From contig JABXIP010000096.1 in assembly GCA_013373005.1 (NCBI GenBank), positions 1 to 6,859 of the forward strand: 6,859 nt of DNA, read 5' to 3'. How positions within the stretch are numbered: position 1 is the first letter of the stretch; each line of letters opens with the position of its first letter. Positions 1 through 6,699 of the stretch are shown here, piece after piece. A model generated the notes under the pieces. The model ran no database searches. It saw only the letters and a program-made list of their open reading frames with translations, and was not told the DNA's origin. The position numbers and the translations under genes were made by a program. The DNA is from Cytophagia bacterium. Its GTDB lineage: Bacteria > Bacteroidota > Bacteroidia > Cytophagales > Cyclobacteriaceae.

Positions 1-1762
1 TATCCATAACAATGATCTTATTGGCATGCTGAATAGTGCTCAAACGGTGTGCAATTACTATGGAAGTTCTGTTCTTCATCAGGTTGCTAAGGGCTTCCTG
101 AACCAACTTTTCTGATTCTGTGTCGAGTGCCGAAGTAGCCTCATCCAATATAAGTATTGGAGGGTTTTTCATAATGGCTCTGGCAATACTGAGTCGCTGT
201 CTCTGGCCTCCGGAAAGCTTACCGCCTCTCTCACCAATGTTGGTGTGATAGCCGTGCTCAAGTTCCATTATAAAATCGTGAGCATTGGCGATTTTAGCTG
301 CCTGAATAATGTCTTCTTCTTTTGCATCGGGCATAGCAAAAGCAATGTTTTTGGCTACGGTATCATTAAAGAGAATAGATTCTTGCGTTACAATACCCAT
401 TAAACTTCTCAAGGAATTGATTTGAACCTTGTGAATAGGAGTGCCATCGATGGAAATAATCCCTTCAGTTGGATCGTAGAAACGAGGAACAAGATCTGCC
501 AGAGTTGACTTGCCAGCACCGGAAGACCCTACAAGCGCTACGGTTTCGCCTTTCTTTACTGTTAGATTGATGTTGCTGAGAACAGGCTCCTTTTCATAAG
601 TGAAGCCGACATTATCAAAGCTTATTTCTTCCTTAAACTCCTCTAGGTGAACAGGATTTGGATCGTTTTCAATCTTAGGTTTTTCATCGATCAATTTGAA
701 AACCCTTTCTGCCGAGGCCATGCCCCGTTGAATATTGCTGATACTTTGGGAAATACTTTTTGCAGGGTTGAGGATTTGACTAAATACGATTAGGTACACG
801 AAAAGCCCCTCCCCATCCAATCCGCCAGTACTATTCGGATTGTGCAGATTGTCCAGAACCAAATTGCCTCCTACCACCAACAGGGTGGCTACCACAATAA
901 TGCCCAAAAATTGAGAAATGGGAGAAGCTAGCTCATTTTTGCGCGACATGGACATGCTGATCTTCTTGTATTTCGAGGTTTCATCATCGAAAAGGTCGTT
1001 CACATATCCACGGGCATTGAATGCCTTAATAACCCTCATTCCGCCAAACACCTCATCCATCAGGTTCACAATTCTGGCTAGCGATTCCTGGCTTAGAATG
1101 GCCTTTTTCTTTAGTCGCTTTACAATTTCCGAAATAACCGTTCCCATTATTGGGAAGAAAACAAGGGTAAAAAGGGTCAATTTAACCGAGGTAGCAAAGA
1201 GGAAAATCAGGTAGACAATGATGGTCGCTGGTTCTCTAAAGAATACTTTGATCGAGCTGACCAGCGTTACTTCTATTTCTTGAACATCATTGGTCATGCG
1301 GGACATGATATCGCCCTTTCTTTCCCCGGCAAAAAAGCCCAAGTGCAATCCTGAAGTATTATGAAAGACCTGGTTCCTTATTTTCTGAATTACCTCCGCC
1401 CGCATATAACCCATGATCACGTTGGAGAGGTAAGTGAAAAGATTGGAAAGCAAGGCTGAAGTTCCAATGACAATACTCACATAAATGAGCATGCTATCTT
1501 TACCATAGACTTCCTTTACTTCTATCAGCTTTTGATAGAAAAGACCTTTAAAATAAGTAGCACTCAATTCAAAATCGCCAACTGCAGCCAGTTTGGCCAG
1601 TTCCTCAGGCTTTTTGGTGTCGAAAATAACCGTGAACAAAGGCTCTAGGAGGGCTAAGTTAGCTAGGCCAAAAACAATAGCCAATAAGGCAAATACAATG
1701 TATTGTGGGAAATACCTGTGGTAGGGCTTGGCAAATGAAATTATCCGACCGTATGTACTCAT
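1..1762 (-). CDS. MsbA-type ABC exporter, fused permease and ATPase (C-terminus cut by window edge)
   Basis: A half-transporter with an N-terminal membrane domain and a C-terminal ATPase; such proteins work as homo- or heterodimers in the inner membrane and flip lipids, lipid A precursors, glycolipids or drugs. Read on the minus strand, it opens MSTYGRIISFAKPYHRYF and stays open for 587 codons to the window edge. Hydrophobic segments lie near residues 20-40, 92-116, 167-205 (two spans), 287-308 and 319-340, giving the expected six. The ATPase domain is complete in its motifs: Walker A GSSGAGKST at 412-420, Q-loop glutamine 460, signature LSGGQ at 516-520, Walker B ILILDE with catalytic Glu541, D-loop SALD just after, and switch His572. 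All key residues are intact. Only about 10-30 residues should be missing, judging by the usual length of about 600. The start at 1762 lies 40 bases after the upstream barrel gene, so the two are probably cotranscribed. No Shine-Dalgarno is visible. The substrate cannot be read from the sequence; MsbA-like lipid export is the default guess. Confidence 0.93.
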   Translation of the reverse strand, partial: MSTYGRIISFAKPYHRYFPQYIVFALLAIVFGLANLALLEPLFTVIFDTKKPEELAKLAAVGDFELSATYFKGLFYQKLIEVKEVYGKDSMLIYVSIVIGTSALLSNLFTYLSNVIMGYMRAEVIQKIRNQVFHNTSGLHLGFFAGERKGDIMSRMTNDVQEIEVTLVSSIKVFFREPATIIVYLIFLFATSVKLTLFTLVFFPIMGTVISEIVKRLKKKAILSQESLARIVNLMDEVFGGMRVIKAFNARGYVNDLFDDETSKYKKISMSMSRKNELASPISQFLGIIVVATLLVVGGNLVLDNLHNPNSTGGLDGEGLFVYLIVFSQILNPAKSISQSISNIQRGMASAERVFKLIDEKPKIENDPNPVHLEEFKEEISFDNVGFTYEKEPVLSNINLTVKKGETVALVGSSGAGKSTLADLVPRFYDPTEGIISIDGTPIHKVQINSLRSLMGIVTQESILFNDTVAKNIAFAMPDAKEEDIIQAAKIANAHDFIMELEHGYHTNIGERGGKLSGGQRQRLSIARAIMKNPPILILDEATSALDTESEKLVQEALSNLMKNRTSIVIAHRLSTIQHANKIIVMD

Positions 1763-1802
1763 GCGCTAATCGGCTGGCAAGTTATGCAATTAAAAGCTTT
1801 GT

Positions 1803-3467
1803 TTAGAATTCGTGCTCTCTCTGAGGAAGGTTCCAACGGAGGGAAAGCATGCTAATAAAGGTATTTGACGAACGGGCATCAATCTCACTGTCTTTCTTCC
1901 TTATGATATTCTTCCAGTCTAAAAACACATTGTGCAACAGCATGTAGCTTCCGGTTAGTTCCAGATAGGTATTGGTTGTAGCCACTCCCTGCCCAACGAA
2001 TACGCCAGTATTGCCGGTTCGGTTGTCGGTATCGGCTAAAACATTTCCTCCGTAATTGATTCCACCATTATCTTCTCCATATTCGGTTCGAATGAGCTTT
2101 CCTGTTACATATAGTTTAGGAAATGGCTGATACCTACCAACTAAGGCGATTTCTTTGAGGTTGGCTCCCATAGGATGGGCCATTGGGTTTCTATAGTTAG
2201 AATAACTCAGAGCGGGTCTTTCATAGGCGTAGAAATACGGCCTTGCCACATTGAACTCGGCTTGCAAGTCAAGATTGTCTATGTTGAATGCATTGAGGTA
2301 TTTGGCACCTAATTGCACTCCGAATTTATTTCTCCAGTCACCTTCACCAGATCTAAGGGCACTTATCAGAAATTCATCGAGAATAAACTGGCCATAGAGC
2401 TGATATTGCTTCTTTAGGTTCAGTTTAAAATCGAAACCAACCAAGGTATTATCCGGGCTGCCTTGTTGCTGCTCAATAGATCGATAGAATATGATAGGGT
2501 TATAGTAGTTGACGTTCGCACTGTCTGCTACTACCGTTTCAAACAAACCTATTTCCAGATTGGGCAGAATACTCACATCTATTCGGTGCGAAGCCATAAA
2601 CTTCTTTGGGTACTTTCCATCTCCCGGGTTTTGGCCGGCAAAAACAATGTCTTCAGTTAGTTCTGCAAAGAGGTTGGTATACTTAAATGGCCCTAGTTGG
2701 GTAGTGATTTTCCCGAAAAGCATTGGGCTGGAGAAGTCGGATAGAATCAAGGACCTCAGCCCATTTCCTATAAACTGTTTGTCGTAGCCGGTTTGGATGT
2801 TGATGCTTTTCGTGAGGTTGAAGGTGATGTAGCCACGGGCATGGAAGAAATCCCAGGTTCTGCTGTTCCCCTCGCCATCTTTCCAGAAACCTTCATTGGG
2901 GAAGGCTCTTTTCGTACGAATGAACTCATGGACATAGTCGGGGAATCTGGCCTGTGTGGTGGTGAGCATTGAGTAAAAGCCAATCTTCCCATCAATTTCA
3001 CCCTGAATTTCGGCACCTCTAGTATTAGTAAACAAAATTTGATCTTCATCAGTATCCTTGCCTCCGGTAAAAGTTAGGGCCGGATTAATCCTCAATACAA
3101 AATCATCAGTTTGGTATACATAAAAGTCTGACTTTCTATCGTACATCAAATCCCACCAGCTTTTGGGGTTCTCGTTGTACTTAGATTTACTGGTATACCA
3201 ATTGTCGTTCATCAGGAATTCATAATTGAACTTATCCTGAGCAGACATGCCTTCATACTCACCTTCTATATTGTTGAGAAAACGGGAAATTGTCACCCGT
3301 CTGATGGGTTTAAAGGTAGTTTGCAGCAGATTTTCCTTGCTGCTATGCATAATCTGAAACCTATCTATCAAGTGATAGTAGTCTCTATTATATGGAATGA
3401 AAGTATTCTGTGCGTGCAAGCCCAGTGATGAAAAGCCCAAAAGAAAGGCTAGGAGTAGCTTTTTCAT
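1803..3467 (-). CDS. secreted outer-membrane beta-barrel protein, Wzi/RemB-like
   Basis: A 554-residue protein that opens with a clear Sec signal peptide (MKKLLLAFLLGFSSLGLHAQ; likely cleaved after Ala19, LHA|QN). There is no lipobox cysteine, so it is not a lipoprotein. The mature part has many alternating polar/aromatic strands, such as the stretches around FVLRINPALTFTGG and AEFNVARPYFYAYERP, no cytoplasmic-type transmembrane helices, and a last residue Phe (REHEF), typical of substrates of the BAM outer-membrane assembly machine. The pattern recalls the Wzi capsule-assembly family and the related Bacteroidota proteins annotated as gliding motility protein RemB. That link is from memory of the family and is tentative; the barrel and outer-membrane location are much surer. 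It lies 40 bases upstream of an ABC exporter on the same strand, which fits a role in surface polysaccharide or lipid handling. The start is chosen because the signal peptide begins there; no Shine-Dalgarno precedes it. Confidence 0.8.
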   Translation of the reverse strand: MKKLLLAFLLGFSSLGLHAQNTFIPYNRDYYHLIDRFQIMHSSKENLLQTTFKPIRRVTISRFLNNIEGEYEGMSAQDKFNYEFLMNDNWYTSKSKYNENPKSWWDLMYDRKSDFYVYQTDDFVLRINPALTFTGGKDTDEDQILFTNTRGAEIQGEIDGKIGFYSMLTTTQARFPDYVHEFIRTKRAFPNEGFWKDGEGNSRTWDFFHARGYITFNLTKSINIQTGYDKQFIGNGLRSLILSDFSSPMLFGKITTQLGPFKYTNLFAELTEDIVFAGQNPGDGKYPKKFMASHRIDVSILPNLEIGLFETVVADSANVNYYNPIIFYRSIEQQQGSPDNTLVGFDFKLNLKKQYQLYGQFILDEFLISALRSGEGDWRNKFGVQLGAKYLNAFNIDNLDLQAEFNVARPYFYAYERPALSYSNYRNPMAHPMGANLKEIALVGRYQPFPKLYVTGKLIRTEYGEDNGGINYGGNVLADTDNRTGNTGVFVGQGVATTNTYLELTGSYMLLHNVFLDWKNIIRKKDSEIDARSSNTFISMLSLRWNLPQREHEF

Positions 3468-3628
3468 AGTCGGAAATCAGGGTGAAGATAACATTTAGTC
3501 GGGCTATAGCGATGCGAAAAAGTCAAATCATTGATTTTTATTTAATTATAAAACATAGAAGTTTGTGAGATATTCTGAAAGTCACTACATTTGCAGTCCT
3601 TTTTGAGGGGAGAAACAATTAAGAAGCC
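3468..3628. other. divergent intergenic region between the barrel gene and rpmE2
   Basis: This 161-base gap separates the minus-strand envelope genes from the plus-strand rpmE2 cluster. It holds an AT-rich core (about 3531-3556), an 8-base perfect palindrome gctatagc at 3503-3510, and a plus-strand promoter at its right end. A matching minus-strand promoter is not clear: the nearest candidate, ATGATTTG on the minus strand (3531-3524), keeps only the TTTG half of the -7 box and has no well-placed -33 element. Confidence 0.7.
3562..3593 (+). promoter_or_regulatory. Bacteroidota-type promoter for rpmE2
   Basis: TTTG at 3562-3565 and TACATTTG at 3586-3593 are separated by 20 bases. This is an exact match to the form described for the primary sigma factor of Bacteroidota, -33 TTTG and -7 TAnnTTTG. 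Transcription would start a few bases after 3593, leaving a leader of about 25-32 bases before the rpmE2 ATG. The GAGGGG at 3605-3610 is too far from the ATG (18 bases between) to be a normal Shine-Dalgarno. Confidence 0.72.
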
Positions 3629-3871
3629 ATGAAGAAAGACATTCATCCTGATTATAACACGGTTGTATTTTACGATACTTCAAGTGAGCACAAGTTTTTA
3701 ACTAAGTCAACTATGACTTCTAGTGAAACCATTGAGTGGGAAGATGGAAACACTTATCCAGTAATTAAAGTAGAAGTTTCTTCTGCTTCACACCCTTTCT
3801 ACACAGGTAAGAAACTATTTGTTGATACTGCAGGACGTGTTGAGAAATTCAACAGACGTTACAAAAAGTAA
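3629..3871 (+). CDS. rpmE2: 50S ribosomal protein L31, type B (zinc-free)
   Basis: L31 is a small protein of the large ribosomal subunit that helps bridge the 50S and 30S subunits at the central protuberance. The 80-residue product starts MKKDIHPDYNTVVFYDTSS, which has the IHPxY start typical of L31, and contains the SASHPFYTGKKLFVDTAGRVEKF segment (split by the limit here: SSASHPFYTGKK then LFVDTAGRVEKFNRRYKK) found near the C-terminus of the family. It has no cysteine at all, so it lacks the CxxC zinc site of type A L31 and belongs to the longer type B group. Length is normal for type B. It has its own promoter and is followed 30 bases on by a strong terminator, so it is probably a largely independent transcription unit. 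In many bacteria the zinc-free form replaces the zinc form under zinc limitation; whether this genome also has a zinc form cannot be seen here. Confidence 0.96.
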   Translation: MKKDIHPDYNTVVFYDTSSEHKFLTKSTMTSSETIEWEDGNTYPVIKVEVSSASHPFYTGKKLFVDTAGRVEKFNRRYKK

Positions 3872-3901
3872 TCAGCTTAAAATACATAAAGTATTATTCG
3901 G

Positions 3902-3938
3902 AAGTCTCCATTTGTTCAGATGGAGACTTTTTTATTTT
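3902..3938 (+). terminator. rho-independent terminator after rpmE2
   Basis: A perfect 10-base-pair stem (aagtctccat at 3902-3911 with atggagactt at 3920-3929) closes an 8-base loop and is followed by a T-rich tract to 3939 broken by a single A. It lies 30 bases beyond the rpmE2 stop codon. No matching A-run precedes the hairpin on the plus strand, so it should act in the rpmE2 direction only. The stem and tract overlap a candidate promoter for the next gene. Confidence 0.9.
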
Positions 3939-3940
3939 TG
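3911..3940 (+). promoter_or_regulatory. candidate promoter of the GlmU-like/holB/rimB/rimK cluster, overlapping the terminator
   Basis: TTTG at 3911-3914 (in the terminator loop) and TATTTTTG at 3933-3940 (in its T-tract) fit -33 TTTG and -7 TAnnTTTG with an 18-base gap, one or two bases shorter than usual. The -7 box ends 3 bases before the ATG at 3944, so transcription should start at or near the start codon. The T-rich context raises the chance of a coincidental match, but no other space exists for a promoter before this cluster unless it depends on read-through from rpmE2. Confidence 0.5.
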
Positions 3941-3943
3941 TGC

Positions 3944-5098
3944 ATGGACATTGCGCTTTTCGATTCTCCCGAAATAAGAACTCAACTACTGCCCTTCACA
4001 TTTACCCGTCCTGTGGCGGAAATTAGAGTGGGCATTCTTACCATCACTGAAAAGTGGACCAAAAGAGGCTTTAGCTGTGGCTTTAGTACCCAAGATTATC
4101 TTCAAACTAAGTTTCATGGAAAACAATCTGCCCTGGAGGTTAATGGAGCTCTTTGTCCAAATGCCGGTTTGGTGGATGCTGTTAAGGCATTGAAGGCTGG
4201 GGAAGAGCTTGTCTCTGGAGAAACGGTTTTGGCTCGACATACTGGTGGCGGTAAAACCATTGCTTTTTCTGGCGAGTTCACCATGATACAGCATACCTGG
4301 GATATCTTCAAAGAAAATCGAGGCGAAATCATTGCTGATTTTGAGCTGCTTACTTCAGGAAGAACTTCTCAGGAAGTTACCGATCCACACACCATTGTCT
4401 ATGGTAAAGAAAATCTGTTCATTGAAGAAGGGGCCAGTATTAGGGCTGCTATTATTAATGCAGAAGGAGGCCCTGTTTATATAGGAAAGAATGCTCAAGT
4501 GCATGAAGGCTCTATTATCAGTGGTGCCTTTGCGCTATGCGAAAGTGCTCATTTGAATATGGGAGCTAAGATCAAGGGAGATACTACTATAGGGCCTTTT
4601 TCCAAGGTTGGAGGTGAAATAGGAAACTCAGTAGTCTTCGGCTATTCCAACAAAGGGCACGATGGATATATGGGTAACTCGGTGCTGGGCGAATGGTGTA
4701 ACCTGGGGGCAGATACCAATACCTCTAATCTCAAGAATAACTATGCTATGGTAAAGCTTTGGGATTATGCTACTGGTAGATTTGCCAATACCGGTTTGCA
4801 GTTCTGCGGTTTAATGATGGGAGACCACTCCAAATGTGGAATCAACACCATGTTTAATACCGGAACTGTAGTGGGTGTAGGTGCTAATATCTTTGGTGCA
4901 GGCTATCCAAGAAATTTTGTTCCATCCTTTTCATGGGGTGGAGCGGCTGGTTTTGTTACCTTCCAGCTGAGAAAATTTGCAGAAGTGGCAGAGGCCGTAA
5001 TGCACAGAAGAAATAAAGAATACGATCAGGTGGAACAAGATATCATTCAGCATATTTTTGATGAAACCGCTCAGTATAGAATTTGGGATAAGGCATGA
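3944..5098 (+). CDS. GlmU-like sugar nucleotidyltransferase / left-handed beta-helix acyltransferase
   Basis: A 384-residue member of the Bacteroidota GlmU-like family (N-terminal NTP_transf_4-type domain plus C-terminal left-handed beta-helix), annotated as probable UDP-GlcNAc diphosphorylase / glucosamine-1-phosphate N-acetyltransferase. That would make it supply UDP-GlcNAc for peptidoglycan and surface glycans in the cytoplasm. The family signature TFTRPVAEIRVGILTI lies at about residues 19-34. Hexapeptide-repeat stretches run from about 155 to 330 (for example VYIGKNAQVHEGSIISG), and the segment LGEWCNLGADTNTSNLKNNY at 248-267 is placed like the acetyltransferase active-site loop of classical GlmU. 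The N-terminal part shows no LxAGxGTRM motif, so the uridylyltransferase role rests on family assignment only. The start at 3944 is preferred over an in-frame ATG at 3920, because the upstream codons would fall inside the terminator and family members begin with this MDIALFDSP-type sequence. It overlaps holB by 4 bases (ATGA). Confidence 0.85.
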   Translation: MDIALFDSPEIRTQLLPFTFTRPVAEIRVGILTITEKWTKRGFSCGFSTQDYLQTKFHGKQSALEVNGALCPNAGLVDAVKALKAGEELVSGETVLARHTGGGKTIAFSGEFTMIQHTWDIFKENRGEIIADFELLTSGRTSQEVTDPHTIVYGKENLFIEEGASIRAAIINAEGGPVYIGKNAQVHEGSIISGAFALCESAHLNMGAKIKGDTTIGPFSKVGGEIGNSVVFGYSNKGHDGYMGNSVLGEWCNLGADTNTSNLKNNYAMVKLWDYATGRFANTGLQFCGLMMGDHSKCGINTMFNTGTVVGVGANIFGAGYPRNFVPSFSWGGAAGFVTFQLRKFAEVAEAVMHRRNKEYDQVEQDIIQHIFDETAQYRIWDKA

Positions 5099-6225
5099 GG
5101 TTTCAGGACATTCCGGGATTAGAGACTACTAAAAATCAACTTATTGAAGCTGTTAAGGGCAATCATGTGGCCCATGCTCAGCTTTTTGTTGGTGCTGAAG
5201 GTTCAGCCAATTTGGCCATGGCTCTAGCATTTTCCACCTACCTCAACTGCGAAGCTCCAACTGATTCAGATGCTTGCGGCACTTGCCCAAGCTGTGTGAA
5301 GAACAGCAAATACATTCACCCCGATGTGAATTTTATTTTTCCCTCTGCGGCTACACCAAAGTTCAAGAGAGAAGATGCCACTAGCGACAAGTTTCTGGTG
5401 GAATGGCGAAGCTTTCTAGCTCAGACGCCTTACGGCAATGTGGCTGATTGGAGTAATCACTTTGGATGGGAGAATAAGTTATTGATGATTCCCCGTCAGG
5501 AAAGCCGCAACATAGTTCGTGCGCTTTCATTGAAGTCTTTTGAAGGGAAATATAAGGTGATGATCATTTGGCAGCCGGAGCTAATGAATGCCAATGCTGC
5601 TAACGGAATTCTTAAAATTCTTGAGGAGCCACCTGAAAACACCATCTTTTTACTGGTTTCTAACGATTCCAATAAGTTGCTCACTACCATTCTTTCAAGG
5701 GCCCAGCAACTCAGAGTTCCATCATTTGATGATGAGGATGTTAAATCGGTTTTGACTGAAAAGAGTGAACTCTCTTCGGATGAAATAGACCAGATTGCTT
5801 ATCGTGCGAATGGCAACCTTAGAAAGGCTCTTTCTGAAATTGATGGTGGCAGCAATGATGCCAACGACTATTTTAAAGACTGGATGAGGCAATGCTTCAC
5901 CTTCAATTTTGAAAACCTGATTAAACAGGCAGATGATTTTCAGAAGCGGGGTAAGGAATTTCAGGTTGGCTTAATGGGCGTTGCAAGCAATTACATGCGA
6001 GAAACACTGCTTACCGGAGTGGATGCTACCAACATTTCCAGACTTCCTGCTCAGGAAAAGGGCTTTATAGATAAGTTTGCGAGTGTTTTTGTGCCTGAGA
6101 AAATTGCAAAAATATCTCCTCAGTTCGATGAAGCCCAATACCACATTGAGCGGAATGCCAACCCAAAAATCCTCTTCCTTGATTTATCGCTTTCCATTGC
6201 ACAAATTGCGAGAGCCAAAAGCTAG
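5095..6225 (+). CDS. holB: DNA polymerase III subunit delta' (clamp loader)
   Basis: The delta' subunit is the stator of the clamp-loader complex, which opens the sliding clamp and places it on primed DNA. The 376-residue protein begins MRFQDIPGLETTKNQLIEA, typical of AAA+ clamp-loader subunits, followed by HAQLFVGAEGSANLA (27-41). In that P-loop position the lysine is absent, as expected for delta', which does not hydrolyse ATP. A zinc module is formed by Cys52, Cys61, Cys64 and Cys67. LEEPPENT (176-183) and the SRAQ segment (201-204, where many clamp loaders have SRC) mark the core AAA+ fold; the SRx arginine finger Arg202 is kept. The C-terminal third is more variable and would form the collar. 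The start overlaps the stop of the GlmU-like gene (ATGA), implying translational coupling, and rimB follows after 3 bases. DnaX (gamma/tau) is the main alternative, but the degenerate P-loop and the length argue against it. Confidence 0.94.
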   Translation: MRFQDIPGLETTKNQLIEAVKGNHVAHAQLFVGAEGSANLAMALAFSTYLNCEAPTDSDACGTCPSCVKNSKYIHPDVNFIFPSAATPKFKREDATSDKFLVEWRSFLAQTPYGNVADWSNHFGWENKLLMIPRQESRNIVRALSLKSFEGKYKVMIIWQPELMNANAANGILKILEEPPENTIFLLVSNDSNKLLTTILSRAQQLRVPSFDDEDVKSVLTEKSELSSDEIDQIAYRANGNLRKALSEIDGGSNDANDYFKDWMRQCFTFNFENLIKQADDFQKRGKEFQVGLMGVASNYMRETLLTGVDATNISRLPAQEKGFIDKFASVFVPEKIAKISPQFDEAQYHIERNANPKILFLDLSLSIAQIARAKS

Positions 6226-6228
6226 TAA

Positions 6229-6699
6229 ATGTTTAAAAGAGCGATTACCATTGGTCGGGCGGATAAAATAGATTTGCCTGATTTCGAGCTGTTTAACATA
6301 GATGCCAAGATAGATTCTGGAGCCTACACTTCTGCCATAAATTGTTCTAAGGTAAAAGTGAAAACAGTCAATGGTGAAAAGGTGCTAAGTTTCAGTATTC
6401 CGGGCAGCCGAATACATGAGAAAAGAGCCAGAAGTTTTTCAACTACAAACTTTGTTCAGAAGCGAATTAAAAGCTCGAACGGAGAAATTGAAGAGCGATA
6501 TGTGGTAAAAACCCATATTGTGTTATTTGGCCATAAAATATTAACGGAATTTTCGCTTTCAGATAGAAGTAAGATGAAGTTTCCTATTCTGCTGGGGCGA
6601 AAGCTTTTAAGGCTCGGCTTTGTAGTGGATGTTAGAAAAAAGAACCTCTCATTTCAAAAAAAGAATAAAAATGAAGATAGCAGTACTCTCAAGAAATAG
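6229..6699 (+). CDS. rimB: RimB-type retropepsin-like protease (putative ATP-dependent zinc protease family)
   Basis: A 156-residue protein of the family named Zn_protease/RimK-LysX associated, now seen as a pepsin-like aspartic protease fold (RimB). In Pseudomonas the rimABK genes adjust glutamate tails on ribosomal protein S6, with RimB interacting with RimK. The sequence shows the family start ITIGRADKIDLPDFEL, the catalytic motif DSGAYTSA with Asp29, the central SIPGSRIHEKRARSF, and the closing PILLGRKLLRLGFVVDV (ILLGR at 120-124), which forms the psi-loop hallmark of retropepsins. One aspartate per chain means it should act as a dimer. The C-terminus is a lysine-rich tail (about 137-156), encoded partly in the region that overlaps rimK. 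It starts 3 bases after the holB stop, and its stop lies 29 bases inside rimK, so coupled translation with rimK is likely. Function is inferred from family and neighbour. Confidence 0.88.
   Translation: MFKRAITIGRADKIDLPDFELFNIDAKIDSGAYTSAINCSKVKVKTVNGEKVLSFSIPGSRIHEKRARSFSTTNFVQKRIKSSNGEIEERYVVKTHIVLFGHKILTEFSLSDRSKMKFPILLGRKLLRLGFVVDVRKKNLSFQKKNKNEDSSTLKK

Noticed and set aside
918..1214. 98-codon plus-strand open frame opposite the ABC transporter.
   Set aside because: It is antisense to a well-supported membrane domain with intact motifs and resembles no known protein; a shadow frame.
2768..3049. 93-codon minus-strand open frame within the barrel gene.
   Set aside because: It overlaps the long signal-peptide-bearing frame on the same strand and its composition (many Ser, Pro, Thr) is typical of an out-of-frame reading.
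3503..3510. Perfect 8-base palindrome gctatagc upstream of the barrel gene, a possible operator half.
   Set aside because: It does not extend beyond 8 bases and no second copy was seen nearby; this length arises easily by chance.
3604..3612. GAGGGGAG as a Shine-Dalgarno for rpmE2.
   Set aside because: It ends about 16-18 bases before the ATG, beyond the normal spacing, and the other genes here lack such sites.
3881..3895. Inverted repeat aatac/gtatt just after rpmE2.
   Set aside because: Five AT-rich base pairs without a T-tract are too weak for a terminator; the strong hairpin at 3902-3929 explains termination.
5053..5060. TATTTTTG, a perfect -7-type box 34 bases before the holB start.
   Set aside because: It lies inside the GlmU-like coding sequence, has no TTTG at the -33 position, and similar boxes occur elsewhere inside coding sequence (TAGATTTG near 4777 and at 6269-6276), so chance is the simplest reading.
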